Shown here piece by piece: positions 52,813 to 63,089 of a stretch of 64,000 nt of DNA. Source of the stretch: Neobacillus thermocopriae. GTDB lineage: Bacteria > Bacillota > Bacilli > Bacillales > Cytobacillaceae. Below the pieces are notes generated by a model. That model had not been told where the DNA came from, ran no database searches, and was given only the letters and a program-made list of their open reading frames with translations. Both the position numbers and the translations under genes were made by a program. The stretch's first letter is position 1. Each line of letters opens with the position of its first letter. The stretch spans positions 1-64,000 of the forward strand of contig NZ_JAAIUV010000002.1 in the NCBI RefSeq assembly GCF_010975035.1, read 5' to 3'.

Positions 52813-54732
52813 ATGCGCGTTTCAAATGTAACAGTCCGAAAAAGATTATTAATCGCACTTTTCGTTGGAATGGCTATTTTCTTCATTATTGATGTTCGGC
52901 TCGGGTATGTACAGTTTTATCTAGGAGATATGTTGACCGCGCGTGCAAAGGATTCGTGGAGCCGAAATATTCCCTTTGAACCCGAACGGGGAGAAATTGT
53001 TGATCGAAATGGAGTTCCGCTGGCAACAAATATTAGTGCCCCCACTGTTTATGTGATACCTAGGCAAATAAAAGATCCTGCTGCAACAGCAGAAAAGCTT
53101 GCTAGTGTTCTCAATTATTCTAAGGAAAAAGCTTATCGAGATATTACAAAGAAAGAAAATATAGTGCGAATAAAAGAAGGAAGAAAAATTTCCCATGAAA
53201 AAGCAAAGGAAATCAGGTCACTCGGACTTGATGGTGTATACATTGGTGAAGATTCTAAGAGACATTACCCTTATGGCAGTTATTTGTCTCACGTGCTTGG
53301 TTTTGTCGGAGTGGACAACCAAGGACTAATGGGATTAGAAAAATATTATGATAAAGAGTTAAATGGTGAACGAGGTTCAGTCAAATTTTATGCCAATGCC
53401 AAAGGGGAAAGAATGAATGATATGGCGGACGATTATGAGAAGCCGGTGAAGGGTTTAGATTTAAAGCTTACAATTGATTCGAAAATCCAGACCATTGTTG
53501 AAAGAGAATTAGATATCGCTGAAGCACAATATAACCCTGACGGTATCATTGCCATTGCAATGAACCCTAATAATGGCGAAATATTAGCGATGTCAAGCCG
53601 GCCATCATTTGATCCTGCTAATTTCAGAAATGTTCCTCAAGAGGTATATAATCGGAATTTGCCTGTATGGATGACTTATGAACCTGGTTCTACGTTTAAA
53701 ATTATTACTTTGGCGGCTGCATTAGAGGAAGGGAAGGTTAATCTTGAAAAGGAGCATTTTCATGATCATGGTTCTGTGGAAGTAGCCGGAGCAAGATTGA
53801 AATGTTGGAAAAGGGGAGGACACGGTAGCCAGACATTTTTAGAAGTAGTTCAAAACTCTTGTAACCCGGGTTTCGTAGAACTTGGTCAAAGATTAGGAAA
53901 GGAAAAGCTTTTTAAATATATAAAGGATTTCGGATTTGGGGAAAAAACAGGTATTGATTTACAAGGAGAAGGTACCGGGATATTATTTAATTTAAATCGT
54001 GTAGGTCCTGTGGAATTGGCCACTACGGCATTCGGACAAGGTGTTTCGGTTACACCGATTCAACAAGTTGCTGCAGTTTCAGCAGCTATTAATGGTGGTA
54101 TTTTATACAAGCCTTTTATCGCAAAAGAATTAATTGATCCAGTTACGAAAGAGGTTGTAATGAGAAATACCCCGGTTGAAAAAAGAAGGGTCATTTCCGA
54201 GGAAACATCTAAAAAAATTCGACATGCACTTGAAAGCGTAGTTGCCCAAGGTACAGGAACTAAAGCTTTCGTTGATTCATACCGTGTCGGAGGAAAAACT
54301 GGAACAGCTCAAAAAGCTAAAGGTGGAAAATATTTAGAAAATAACTTCATCGTTTCATTTATTGGTTTTGCCCCAGCTGATGATCCGCAAATTGTCGTTT
54401 ATGTTGCGGTTGACAATCCAAAGGGAGTTAGGGCATTTGGGGGTACCATTAGTGCACCGATTGTTGGTAACATCATGAAGGATGGTTTGAGTGCATTAGG
54501 AGTTGAGCCAAGAAAGGAACAAATTGAGAAAGAAATAAAATGGCCAGACACTCCGCCAATTGTCCTTCCTAATTTTGTAGGGATGACAAAACAAGAACTT
54601 CAAGAACAGTTAATTAACCTTCAAATTGATGCAAGTGGTGATGGTGATGTCGTTGTAAGTCAATCACCTGAACCAGGTACAAAAGTTAAGGAGGGCTCAA
54701 AAATACGACTTTATTTTGATAAGGGAGAATAA
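52813..54732 (+). CDS. spoVD: Stage V sporulation PBP SpoVD
   Basis: The 639-residue class B PBP is paralogous to PbpB but has one C-terminal PASTA domain (about 583-639). It has an N-terminal anchor (about 12-30) and a transpeptidase with S293 in STFK, an SCN motif and a KTG triad. It works with SpoVE in spore cortex synthesis. The start ATG 52813 is 12 bases after AAAGGAGG, rather long spacing, but no better in-frame start exists. Confidence 0.95.
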   Translation: MRVSNVTVRKRLLIALFVGMAIFFIIDVRLGYVQFYLGDMLTARAKDSWSRNIPFEPERGEIVDRNGVPLATNISAPTVYVIPRQIKDPAATAEKLASVLNYSKEKAYRDITKKENIVRIKEGRKISHEKAKEIRSLGLDGVYIGEDSKRHYPYGSYLSHVLGFVGVDNQGLMGLEKYYDKELNGERGSVKFYANAKGERMNDMADDYEKPVKGLDLKLTIDSKIQTIVERELDIAEAQYNPDGIIAIAMNPNNGEILAMSSRPSFDPANFRNVPQEVYNRNLPVWMTYEPGSTFKIITLAAALEEGKVNLEKEHFHDHGSVEVAGARLKCWKRGGHGSQTFLEVVQNSCNPGFVELGQRLGKEKLFKYIKDFGFGEKTGIDLQGEGTGILFNLNRVGPVELATTAFGQGVSVTPIQQVAAVSAAINGGILYKPFIAKELIDPVTKEVVMRNTPVEKRRVISEETSKKIRHALESVVAQGTGTKAFVDSYRVGGKTGTAQKAKGGKYLENNFIVSFIGFAPADDPQIVVYVAVDNPKGVRAFGGTISAPIVGNIMKDGLSALGVEPRKEQIEKEIKWPDTPPIVLPNFVGMTKQELQEQLINLQIDASGDGDVVVSQSPEPGTKVKEGSKIRLYFDKGE

Positions 54733-54915
54733 AGTAGGGGAAGCTTATCATTTCCTATTGCTACAAGTTATTATTCTCCTCACTTTTACCTATTATTTAA
54801 TAACAAAATAGAAAAAATAATAAATTTCATGTAAAATAAGGTGAAACTGTCATTGGTAGCCCAAGGTAATGCTTATGAGAGTAGATGCAAGGTTATGAGA
54901 GGAATTGAGATTAAC

Positions 54916-56379
54916 ATGAGGTTGAAAAAACTACTAGAGAATTTACATCTACTAACACCATATCAAGGTGAAGATCTTGAAATTACATCAATTGAAAATG
55001 ATAATCGGAAAGTACAAAAAGGAAGCTTATTTATCTGTATTAAAGGATATACGGTGGACGGACATGATTTTGCAGCTTTAGCTGTGAAAAATGGAGCAGC
55101 GGCTGTTTTGGCAGAACGGCCGCTTCCTCTTGAAGTGCCGGTTATTATCGTAAAAGATACGAAAAGAGCGATGGCGGTCCTGGCTGATGCATTTTATGGA
55201 CAACCGACAAAGAAATTAAAATTAATAGGGATTACGGGTACAAATGGGAAAACCACAACCAGTCACATGATCGAAAAAATTTTTGCAGATCGCGGTTGTA
55301 AAACAGGATTAATTGGAACGATGTATACAAAGATTGGAGATAAGACATTTGAATCGAAAAATACAACACCTGAAAGTCTTACACTGCAGAAAACCTTTCA
55401 TCAGATGGTAGGAGAAGGTGTGGAGACTGCGGTAATGGAGGTATCTTCCCATGCATTAGATTTAGGGAGAGTACATGGTTGTGATTTTGATGTTGCCGTG
55501 TTCACCAATCTCACACAAGATCATTTAGATTATCATAAAACGATGGAAGAATATAAACGAGCGAAGAGTTTATTATTTGCACAACTAGGCAACACTTTCC
55601 ATCACCAAAATCCAAAATTTGCTGTATTAAATGCGGATGATCCGGCATCAGAAATGTTTCGAAGTGCTACTGCTGCACATGTTGTAACATATGGGATTGA
55701 TACAGAGGCTGATATTCAAGCACAAAATATCCAAATGACATCAACCGGAACAAAATTTGAAATTGTAATTGGGGAGAACCGATACCCAATACATATTCAA
55801 TTAATTGGAAAATTTAGTGTTTATAATGTGCTGGCAAGCTTCACAGCTGCACTTGTTTTCGGAATACCAATCAGACAAATTATTCATTCGCTTGAAAGTC
55901 TTAAAGGAGTGGCAGGAAGGTTTGAACTTGTTCAAGCAGGGCAGGATTTTACAGTTATCGTTGACTATGCCCATACTCCAGACAGCCTTGAAAATGTATT
56001 GAAAACGATCCGGCAATTTGCCCAGAAAAAGATTTTTGTAGTCGTTGGTTGTGGTGGAGACAGAGATCGAACCAAGCGTCCGCTTATGGCAGAAATAGCC
56101 TGTCGATATGCAACACATCCAATTTTCACATCAGATAATCCTAGAAGTGAGGATCCAATTGCCATATTAAAAGATATGGAAGCGGGGGTAGCTGGATATT
56201 CTTCTTACAAGATTATTCCTGACCGAAAGGAAGCTATTGTGTATGCTGTGAACCAGGCATCTTCCGGTGATGTAATATTAATAGCCGGTAAAGGGCATGA
56301 GACTTATCAACAGATCGGAAATGAAGTCTATGAATTTGATGACCGGATTGTTGCACGCGAAGCCATTAAGGAGAGATAA
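54916..56379 (+). CDS. murE: UDP-MurNAc-tripeptide synthetase MurE (meso-DAP type)
   Basis: The 487-residue Mur ligase adds the third stem-peptide residue. The ATP loop GTNGKT is at 108-113 and DNPR at 407-410 marks meso-diaminopimelate specificity. The frame opens at 54841, but ATG 54916 gives the family N-terminus ([10 protein letters not shown]). Its ribosome binding site (AGAGGA or TTGAG) is imperfect. The gene is followed 2 bases later by the MurF-like domain gene. Confidence 0.96.
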   Translation: MRLKKLLENLHLLTPYQGEDLEITSIENDNRKVQKGSLFICIKGYTVDGHDFAALAVKNGAAAVLAERPLPLEVPVIIVKDTKRAMAVLADAFYGQPTKKLKLIGITGTNGKTTTSHMIEKIFADRGCKTGLIGTMYTKIGDKTFESKNTTPESLTLQKTFHQMVGEGVETAVMEVSSHALDLGRVHGCDFDVAVFTNLTQDHLDYHKTMEEYKRAKSLLFAQLGNTFHHQNPKFAVLNADDPASEMFRSATAAHVVTYGIDTEADIQAQNIQMTSTGTKFEIVIGENRYPIHIQLIGKFSVYNVLASFTAALVFGIPIRQIIHSLESLKGVAGRFELVQAGQDFTVIVDYAHTPDSLENVLKTIRQFAQKKIFVVVGCGGDRDRTKRPLMAEIACRYATHPIFTSDNPRSEDPIAILKDMEAGVAGYSSYKIIPDRKEAIVYAVNQASSGDVILIAGKGHETYQQIGNEVYEFDDRIVAREAIKER

Positions 56380-56381
56380 GA

Positions 56382-56831
56382 ATGCTGTTGGCATACAATG
56401 ATTTGGCTAATATCGTTTCAAAGAAACAAGGGGTACAGGGTGATTTTTTCTTTCAAACAGTAACAGACATGGCAAATGTGAACCAGCCAAAAGGATTATT
56501 TATTCCAATTAATGAGGACTCAGGAGAATTGGCTGAAGCTATTACACATGGGGCAATTGCTACCATATGGGACTCGGAAAAAAAGTTGCCTTCCTATACC
56601 CCGAACCATTTTCCAGTATTCTTTACAAATAACCTAACAGATACAATAGCTAGACTTTTGCAATGTTATATCGAAAAATTAAATGGAGAAACAAATAAGC
56701 AGATGGAAATAACAAACTTTAACTTTTTAAATAAAAAACTTCTTAATAAAAATAATGAAACATATGATATTGCTGTAATGTTAAATAAGATAAAAGAATT
56801 ACAACAAAACAATACTAAGAGGAGGGGATAA
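56382..56831 (+). CDS. Orphan MurF N-terminal (Mur ligase substrate-binding) domain protein
   Basis: The 149-residue protein resembles only the first domain of MurF: a start like IANIV..., then [27 protein letters not shown], matching the UDP-MurNAc-binding domain. The ATPase loop (GTNGKT) and C-terminal domain are absent, and the gene ends in a polar tail ([11 protein letters not shown]) with its own stop before mraY. Coding is intact, with AAGGAGAG before ATG 56382, so it is a reduced gene, not an obvious recent frameshift. Full MurF must be elsewhere, as in B. subtilis. It may be a regulatory or vestigial substrate-binding protein. Confidence 0.8.
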   Translation: MLLAYNDLANIVSKKQGVQGDFFFQTVTDMANVNQPKGLFIPINEDSGELAEAITHGAIATIWDSEKKLPSYTPNHFPVFFTNNLTDTIARLLQCYIEKLNGETNKQMEITNFNFLNKKLLNKNNETYDIAVMLNKIKELQQNNTKRRG

Positions 56832-56832
56832 A

Positions 56833-57807
56833 ATGTTGGAGCAGGTTATCTTTTTCACAATCATTATGGCATTTCTAATATCTGTATTGCTTTCTCCCAT
56901 TTTTATTCCCTTCTTAAGAAGGTTGAAATTTGGACAAAGCATTCGTGAAGAGGGACCGAAATCCCATCAAAAAAAATCGGGAACACCGACAATGGGCGGA
57001 ATTATGATTTTATTCTCTATTATTATTACAACTGTAGTAATGACAGGGAAATTTTCCGAGCCTACGGTTAAAACGTATTTGCTACTTCTAGTAACGGTTG
57101 GATTTGGACTACTAGGATTTTTAGATGATTTTATCAAAGTAGTCATGAAACGAAATCTTGGGTTAACTTCGAAACAAAAGCTTTTGGGACAGATTATCAT
57201 ATCGGTAATCTTTTATTTAGTTTATAAACAAAATGGATTTACTACAGAAATAAGCATTCCAATTACGGATACTACTATTGATTTAGGCTGGCTATTTGTC
57301 TTTTTCATTATCTTCTGGCTTGTCGGATTTTCTAATGCAGTAAATCTTACAGATGGACTGGACGGTTTGGTATCAGGCACCGCAGCCATTGCATTCGGTG
57401 CATTTGCCGTCTTAGCTTGGAACCAATCGCAAATGGAAATTGCGATTTTTTCCGTTGCAATTGTTGGTGCAGTTCTTGGATTCTTAGTGTTTAATGCTCA
57501 CCCAGCTAAAGTTTTTATGGGAGATACCGGTTCATTGGCGTTGGGAGGTGCCATTGCAGCTATATCCATTCTAACTAAATTGGAAATTTTATTGCTGATC
57601 ATTGGTGGAGTGTTTGTTATTGAAACATTATCAGTTATCCTTCAGGTTGCATCATTTAAAACGACAGGAAAAAGGATTTTTAAAATGAGTCCATTACATC
57701 ACCATTATGAATTGAGTGGCTGGTCTGAATGGAGAGTGGTCGTTACCTTCTGGAGTGTAGGTTTATTATTTGCGATTCTTGGAATCTATATTGAGGTGTG
57801 GATGTAA
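56833..57807 (+). CDS. mraY: Phospho-MurNAc-pentapeptide translocase MraY
   Basis: The 324-residue polytopic enzyme makes lipid I. It shows the conserved aspartates in FLDDFIKV (near 97-104) and [12 protein letters not shown] (near 172-183), [19 protein letters not shown], and the HHHYE histidine motif. About ten membrane helices. The start ATG 56833 follows AGGAGGGG. The next gene begins directly after its stop. Confidence 0.97.
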   Translation: MLEQVIFFTIIMAFLISVLLSPIFIPFLRRLKFGQSIREEGPKSHQKKSGTPTMGGIMILFSIIITTVVMTGKFSEPTVKTYLLLLVTVGFGLLGFLDDFIKVVMKRNLGLTSKQKLLGQIIISVIFYLVYKQNGFTTEISIPITDTTIDLGWLFVFFIIFWLVGFSNAVNLTDGLDGLVSGTAAIAFGAFAVLAWNQSQMEIAIFSVAIVGAVLGFLVFNAHPAKVFMGDTGSLALGGAIAAISILTKLEILLLIIGGVFVIETLSVILQVASFKTTGKRIFKMSPLHHHYELSGWSEWRVVVTFWSVGLLFAILGIYIEVWM

Positions 57808-59160
57808 TTGAAACAGATTAATTCGTATGTTCATAAAAAGATTCTTGTGCTGGGGTTAGCGAAAAGCGGGGTTACGGCAGCCTCTTTATTACATAAGTTA
57901 GGAGCATTCGTTACCGTCAATGATAAAAAGCCATTTTCTGAGAATCCGGAAGCTCAGGGACTGCTTGAGCAAGGGATAAAAGTAATTTGTGGAGAGCATC
58001 CAGTCGAACTTCTTGATGAAGGTTTTGAACTCATTGTAAAAAATCCAGGTATTCCTTATAGCAATCCAATGATTCAAGGTGCTATTGAAAGGGGAATTCC
58101 TGTTATAACTGAGGTGGAGTTGGCTTACGAAATTTCAGAAGCTCCATTTATCGGCATTACAGGAACAAATGGCAAAACTACGACAACGACACTAGTTTTT
58201 GAAATGTTAAAGCGAGGAAATAAAAATCCATTAATAGCTGGAAATATCGGGACAGTTGCCTCTGGTGTAGCACAGGAAGCAACAAATGATAATTGGATTG
58301 TTATTGAATTATCCTCCTTTCAATTAATGGGGATTAACACATTTAATCCAAAGATTGCCATTATCACAAATATTTATGATGCCCATCTAGATTATCATGG
58401 TACTAAAAAAGAATATATAGAAGCCAAGGCAAACATCACTAAAAATCAAACGGATTGTGAATATTTGATTTATAATGCAGATCAGCATGAAACAAGAGAA
58501 ATTGCCCGAAGATCCAAAGCTATTACGATCCCTTTTTCTACAACAAATGAATTAGAAAAAGGTGCCTACATAAAAAATGGATGGATTTACTTTAATGAAG
58601 AACAGATAATAGAGATTGAGAAAATAGCATTACCTGGCCGCCACAACCTAGAAAATATCCTTTCAGCCATGGCTGCAGCAAAACTTTCTGGTGTAGAAAA
58701 TGAGGCGATACAGGAAGTACTTCAAACATTTAGTGGTGTAAGACACCGTTTACAATATGTAGCCGAAGTAAACGGAAGGAAATTTTATAATGACTCGAAA
58801 GCCACTAATACTTTAGCAACGATAAATGCACTTCAAGCTTTTAACAGACCTGTTATTTTACTAGCAGGTGGTTTAGATCGTGGAAATGATTTTGATGAGC
58901 TTATACCATATTTAAAGAATGTAAAGGCGTTAGTTACTTTTGGCCAAACCGCTAATAAATTAAAATCTGTAGGGGAACAAGCAGGAATAAAAATGATTAG
59001 GCATGTCGATAATGTTGACATGGCTGTACCTGTTGCATATAGTTTCTCTGAACCAGGAGATGTTATTTTGTTATCTCCTGCATGCGCAAGCTGGGATCAA
59101 TACAAATCTTTTGAAGTCAGAGGAGACATTTTTATCGATGCGGTGCATAAGCTTAATTAG
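57808..59160 (+). CDS. murD: UDP-MurNAc-Ala:D-Glu ligase MurD
   Basis: The 450-residue cytoplasmic ligase adds D-glutamate to UDP-MurNAc-Ala. GTNGKT is at 119-124, with [16 protein letters not shown] and YNDSKATN motifs following. The start is TTG 57808 immediately after the mraY stop, served by GAGGTG inside mraY, so translation is coupled. Confidence 0.96.
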   Translation: MKQINSYVHKKILVLGLAKSGVTAASLLHKLGAFVTVNDKKPFSENPEAQGLLEQGIKVICGEHPVELLDEGFELIVKNPGIPYSNPMIQGAIERGIPVITEVELAYEISEAPFIGITGTNGKTTTTTLVFEMLKRGNKNPLIAGNIGTVASGVAQEATNDNWIVIELSSFQLMGINTFNPKIAIITNIYDAHLDYHGTKKEYIEAKANITKNQTDCEYLIYNADQHETREIARRSKAITIPFSTTNELEKGAYIKNGWIYFNEEQIIEIEKIALPGRHNLENILSAMAAAKLSGVENEAIQEVLQTFSGVRHRLQYVAEVNGRKFYNDSKATNTLATINALQAFNRPVILLAGGLDRGNDFDELIPYLKNVKALVTFGQTANKLKSVGEQAGIKMIRHVDNVDMAVPVAYSFSEPGDVILLSPACASWDQYKSFEVRGDIFIDAVHKLN

Positions 59161-59171
59161 GGGCTTGTACA

Positions 59172-59188
59172 TGAAAAGCGGAAGCACC
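59172..59188. repeat. Fragment of the dispersed repeat (inverted orientation)
   Basis: GAAAAGCGGAAGCACCC in the murD-spoVE gap matches the inverse complement of the end of copy A over 12 identical bases (AAAAGCGGAAGC). It probably marks a decayed partial copy. Confidence 0.35.
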
Positions 59189-59263
59189 CAAACAAGGGAG
59201 CAGAAGCCGGCGATTAAACTAATTTCACCTTAGCCCCAAAACTCGTAGTTGAGGTGTATAGTG

Positions 59264-60364
59264 GTGCCGACAAAGAGAACGACTCCTGATTTTATTCTAA
59301 TGATTGTAACATTCACACTGCTGGCTGTAGGATTAATCATGGTGTATAGTGCAAGTGCAATATGGGCTGAATATAAATTTTCGGATTCATTTTTCTTCGC
59401 CAAAAGACAGACTCTGTTTGCAGGAGTCGGTATAGTAGCTATGTTTTTTATTATGAATATTAACTATTGGACCTGGCGTAGATGGTCAAAAGTCCTTTTA
59501 ATTGTTTGTTTTGTGTTGTTAATTTTGGTATTAATACCTGGTATTGGAAATGTCAGAAACGGTTCTCGGAGCTGGATTGGAGTGGGAGCCTTTTCTATTC
59601 AGCCTTCTGAATTTATGAAACTTGCAATGATTGCTTTCTTGGCTAAGTTTCTCTCAGAACGACAAAAACTGATTACATCCTTTACAAAGGGACTTGTTCC
59701 ATCTTTAGGTCTTGCCTTTTTGGCATTTGCAATGATTATGTTGCAGCCTGACCTCGGTACGGGTACGGTAATGATGGGAACTTGTGTTGTGATGATTTTC
59801 ATTGCTGGTGCACGAGTAAGTCATTTTGTGTTTTTAGGATTATTGGGTGTAGCCGGGTTTATCGGGCTAATTGCTTCTGCTCCATATCGAATCAAACGTA
59901 TCACATCGTTTTTGGATCCTTGGTCAGATCCGCTAGGAAGTGGATTTCAAATTATTCAATCATTATATGCCATTGGACCTGGTGGTTTATTTGGACTAGG
60001 ACTCGGTGAAAGCAGACAAAAGTTTTTCTATTTACCTGAACCACAAACTGATTTTATTTTTGCAATTCTCTCTGAAGAGCTTGGATTTATTGGTGGCTCA
60101 TTTATCATTCTATTGTTTGCATTGTTGCTATGGCGGGGAATTCGCATTGCCTTAGGGGCACCTGATTTATTTGGCAGTTTTCTAGCAGTAGGAATCATCG
60201 CCATGGTAGCGATCCAGGTAATGATTAATATCGGAGTAGTAACAGGGCTAATGCCTGTTACGGGAATTACCCTTCCATTCCTAAGTTATGGTGGATCCTC
60301 TTTAACATTAATGTTAATGGCGATTGGCGTTCTCCTCAACATTAGTCGTTATTCAAGATATTGA
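59264..60364 (+). CDS. spoVE: Sporulation SEDS glycosyltransferase SpoVE
   Basis: The 366-residue paralogue of FtsW has about ten membrane helices and the SEDS elements VYSASAIW, RNGSRSWIGVGAFSIQPSEFMK and PFLSYGGSSL. It polymerises cortex peptidoglycan with SpoVD. The start is GTG 59264, seven bases after GAGGTG, giving MPTKRTTPD as in B. subtilis; the frame-opening TTG at 59249 and GTG 59261 are less likely. It is followed by a terminator. Confidence 0.95.
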   Translation: MPTKRTTPDFILMIVTFTLLAVGLIMVYSASAIWAEYKFSDSFFFAKRQTLFAGVGIVAMFFIMNINYWTWRRWSKVLLIVCFVLLILVLIPGIGNVRNGSRSWIGVGAFSIQPSEFMKLAMIAFLAKFLSERQKLITSFTKGLVPSLGLAFLAFAMIMLQPDLGTGTVMMGTCVVMIFIAGARVSHFVFLGLLGVAGFIGLIASAPYRIKRITSFLDPWSDPLGSGFQIIQSLYAIGPGGLFGLGLGESRQKFFYLPEPQTDFIFAILSEELGFIGGSFIILLFALLLWRGIRIALGAPDLFGSFLAVGIIAMVAIQVMINIGVVTGLMPVTGITLPFLSYGGSSLTLMLMAIGVLLNISRYSRY

Positions 60365-60370
60365 TGTAAG

Positions 60371-60396
60371 CCCTGTTTTCTAACAGGGTCTTTTTG
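60371..60396 (+). terminator. Terminator after spoVE
   Basis: CCCTGTT pairs with AACAGGG around TTCT, then TCTTTTTG. Confidence 0.85.
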
Positions 60397-60429
60397 TAAG
60401 ATAAGAAAGTATAAATGACTTTAAAAAGA

Positions 60430-60627
60430 GTCTATCGTAAGCGCCCTAACGGCGAGATGCCTTAAGATAAGTCAACATTGAATTGCCTTCTACTCTTCAT
60501 ATTATTCCATTTTCTGATATGAAGAGTTACTTAAGGAAGGTTGAGGCAGCAATTGTATTCACACCAAAAGTGATCGCTTTTGGGAGAAGGCCTTAAGCCG
60601 CTGAGTATGGTGCTTGCGATTTTTTGA
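60430..60627. repeat. Dispersed repeat, copy C
   Basis: The spoVE-murG gap carries blocks of the same family: AGCGCCCTAACGGCGAGATG at 60439, AAGATAAGTCAACATTGAATTGC near 60463 (seen as GATAAGTCAACA) and GCCGCTGAG...GGTGCTTGCG at the end (about 60597-60618). It also has an 11-bp perfect hairpin, ACTCTTCATAT with ATATGAAGAGT (60492-60502 and 60517-60527). It is noncoding. Confidence 0.6.
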
Positions 60628-60755
60628 TAGAGGAGAAGTAAAACACTCGTCATCAACTATAATGATTACAAATACATAACATTCTTTTATCATTAGCTTA
60701 CTTCATAACATTTTTGTAGTAGAATGTGTGTAGCAACTTTAATGAGGTGAAAAGA

Positions 60756-61859
60756 ATGAGGATCGTTGTTAGCGGCGGAGGGACAGGCGGGCATATATAT
60801 CCGGCACTTGCACTGATACGAGAAATATATAAAAAAAATAAAAATGCCTCTTTTTTATACATAGGAACAAAAAATGGTTTAGAAAGTAATATTGTCCCAC
60901 GTGAAAATATTTCGTTTCAATCCATTCATATTACAGGATTTAAAAGAAAATTTACTTTAGATAATTTTAAAACGATCTTTCGCTTCATCAAAGGTGTAAG
61001 GGATAGCAAAAGAATTCTAAAAGACTTCAAACCTGATATTGTCATCGGAACTGGAGGTTATGTTTGCGGTCCTGTTGTTTATGCTGCTTCAAAACTAGGA
61101 ATTCCCACCATTATTCATGAACAAAACAGTATACCAGGACTTACCAATAAATTTTTAAGCCGTTATGTGAATAAGATTGCGATTTGTTTTCCAGAGGCGA
61201 AAGAGTTTTTTCCGAAAGAAAAAGTAGTTTTTACAGGGAATCCAAGAGCCTCAGAGGTAGCAGAAAAAGATGGTATAAAAGGAAGGCTTTCGGTGGGACT
61301 GAGTACAGTTATGCCCGCCGTTTTAATCTTTGGTGGCAGCCGTGGTGCAAGACCAATCAATGAAGCAGTTGTTAAATCACTTTCCGAGTTGGCAGGGAAA
61401 CCATACCAAGTCCTGTACGTTACAGGTGATATACATTATGAAGATGTCAAGAAAGAAGCAGAACTAATCGGCAGTCCTAAAAATGTAATTATAAAGCCAT
61501 TTATTCATAATATGCCCGAGGTTCTTGCTGGGGTTGATTTAGTTGTTTCCAGAGCGGGAGCGACGACACTAGCGGAGATTACTTCCTTAGGGATACCAAG
61601 TATATTAATTCCTAGTCCTTATGTAACTAATAATCATCAAGAAAAAAATGCAAAATCACTTAGTGAACATGGAGCTGCTCATGTTTTATTAGAAAAAGAT
61701 TTGACTAGTATAAGTTTAATCTCCAATATTGACCGAATTCTATTAAACAAAGAAACATTAAAAGACATGAAAGAAAAATCGTTAAAAATTGGTGTTCCTG
61801 ACGCAGCTGAACGTTTTTATAAATTGGTTTGCGAACTAATTCGGGAAAATCAAAGGTAG
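60756..61859 (+). CDS. murG: UDP-GlcNAc:lipid I N-acetylglucosaminyltransferase MurG
   Basis: The 367-residue GT-B enzyme makes lipid II on the inner face of the membrane. [14 protein letters not shown] lies at 7-20, [10 protein letters not shown] near 95-104 and the UDP-GlcNAc-binding segment [11 protein letters not shown] near 262-272. The start ATG 60756 follows GAGGTGAAA; the upstream frame opening at 60726 has no site. A TATAAT at 60658-60663 could give it its own promoter after the spoVE terminator. Confidence 0.96.
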   Translation: MRIVVSGGGTGGHIYPALALIREIYKKNKNASFLYIGTKNGLESNIVPRENISFQSIHITGFKRKFTLDNFKTIFRFIKGVRDSKRILKDFKPDIVIGTGGYVCGPVVYAASKLGIPTIIHEQNSIPGLTNKFLSRYVNKIAICFPEAKEFFPKEKVVFTGNPRASEVAEKDGIKGRLSVGLSTVMPAVLIFGGSRGARPINEAVVKSLSELAGKPYQVLYVTGDIHYEDVKKEAELIGSPKNVIIKPFIHNMPEVLAGVDLVVSRAGATTLAEITSLGIPSILIPSPYVTNNHQEKNAKSLSEHGAAHVLLEKDLTSISLISNIDRILLNKETLKDMKEKSLKIGVPDAAERFYKLVCELIRENQR

Positions 61860-61917
61860 CCCAAATAAATATTTTGCATAAACTAAATTATGTATGTTTG
61901 AAAGTTAGGTGGAGTAT

Positions 61918-62826
61918 ATGAAAGAATTATTGACAAATCTTCAAGAATTAAACATTGGAAAAATAAAAGAAAATGAATTGCTTGCCCATCATACCACAAT
62001 CAAAATTGGTGGGCCGGCAGATATATTTATCGAGCCATCATCCATTGAAAATTTAATAAAACTAATGGATTTTATAAATAAACATAAGCTCAAATGGCGG
62101 GCAATCGGTAGAGGCTCCAATTTATTAGTATCCGATAAAGGGATTGAAGGAATTGTTATTAAGCTAGGAAAAGGACTTGATCATCTTGAGATAAACGGAT
62201 CAGAAATTAGAGTAGGTGGCGGGCATTCGCTTGTGAGCTTATCTACATTAATAAGTAAAAAGGGTCTCTCTGGTCTTGAATTTGCTAGCGGAATACCAGG
62301 ATCAGTGGGTGGCGCTGTTTATATGAATGCTGGAGCACATGGTTCTGACATCAGTAAAATTTTGAAAAAAGCTCATATTCTTTTTGAGGATGGGACAATG
62401 GAGTGGTTATCAAATGAAGAAATGGAATTTTCTTATCGAACATCCATCCTTCAAAACAAACGTCCGGGTATTGTTGTTGAAGCCATCTTCCAATTAACTG
62501 AGGGAGATAGAACAACAATTGTAAATCAAATGCAAAAAAATAAGGACTATCGTAAAGAAACGCAGCCTTGGAATTATCCATGTGCCGGAAGTATTTTTAG
62601 AAACCCATTGCCAAATTATGCAGGTAAATTAATTGAAAATGCTGGACTAAAGGGTTTTAGTATTGGAGGAGCAAAAATTTCAGAAATGCACGGGAATTTT
62701 ATTGTTAACGCAGGTAATGCTACTGCAGAAGATGTATTAGCTTTAATCCAGCATGTGAAAGACACCATCTACAATTTGTACCAGATTAAAATGGAAACCG
62801 AGGTCGAAATAATCGGGAGAAAATAA
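61918..62826 (+). CDS. murB: UDP-N-acetylenolpyruvoylglucosamine reductase MurB
   Basis: The 302-residue FAD enzyme makes UDP-MurNAc. It has [12 protein letters not shown], the FAD-binding [12 protein letters not shown] near 62-73 and [21 protein letters not shown] near 121-141. The catalytic serine lies in CAGSIFRNP, which marks the type IIa form. ATG 61918 is preceded by TAGGTGGAG; the GTG at 61909 is within that site. It follows murG by 58 bases. Confidence 0.96.
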   Translation: MKELLTNLQELNIGKIKENELLAHHTTIKIGGPADIFIEPSSIENLIKLMDFINKHKLKWRAIGRGSNLLVSDKGIEGIVIKLGKGLDHLEINGSEIRVGGGHSLVSLSTLISKKGLSGLEFASGIPGSVGGAVYMNAGAHGSDISKILKKAHILFEDGTMEWLSNEEMEFSYRTSILQNKRPGIVVEAIFQLTEGDRTTIVNQMQKNKDYRKETQPWNYPCAGSIFRNPLPNYAGKLIENAGLKGFSIGGAKISEMHGNFIVNAGNATAEDVLALIQHVKDTIYNLYQIKMETEVEIIGRK

Positions 62827-62925
62827 AATAAACGGCTCACTGTGCATGGAACGAGAGAAAGTATAATTCTGTAATACTTTACCTTGAATTTCTATTAATA
62901 AATGTCTTACGAATGTCAAATATTG

Positions 62926-62934
62926 TGTTATAAT
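62926..62934 (+). promoter_or_regulatory. Extended -10 promoter before divIB
   Basis: TGTTATAAT (TG-n-TATAAT) lies about 155 bases before divIB. It would start a transcript near 62941 that contains the hairpin and micro-ORF below. Confidence 0.55.
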
Positions 62935-62974
62935 TTTTTTAACTTAAACTTGGAAAGTCTCAAGAAGGAGAATG

Positions 62975-63012
62975 ACGGCATGATTTTTCGTGCCGTTGTT
63001 TCTCTTTTCATG
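62975..63012 (+). terminator. Attenuator-like hairpin in the divIB leader
   Basis: ACGGCATGA (62975-62983) pairs with TCGTGCCGT (62988-62996; one G-U pair) with a TTTT loop, followed by TGTTTCTCTTTT. It lies between the extended -10 promoter and divIB. Confidence 0.6.
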
Positions 63013-63045
63013 GTCGAGAGAATAATTATTTTGGACAAATTATAG
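62980..63045 (+). CDS. Micro-ORF (21 aa), possible leader peptide before divIB
   Basis: ATG 62980 follows AAGAAGGAG at about 9 bases, a strong translation signal. It encodes MIFRAVVSLFMVERIIILDK plus leucine, a short hydrophobic peptide with no runs of one amino acid. Its start codon is inside the hairpin at 62975-62996, so ribosome entry and hairpin formation are mutually exclusive. It could be a leader peptide, or a by-product. Confidence 0.4.
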   Translation: MIFRAVVSLFMVERIIILDKL

Positions 63046-63089
63046 ATTGGTATATTTTGCACCACTTTACTTAGGTGGAGGAATTTGTA

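Noticed and set aside
59003-59233. Frame of 76 codons over the murD end and gap
   Set aside because: Out of frame with murD, no ribosome binding site; its end lies in the repeat fragment.
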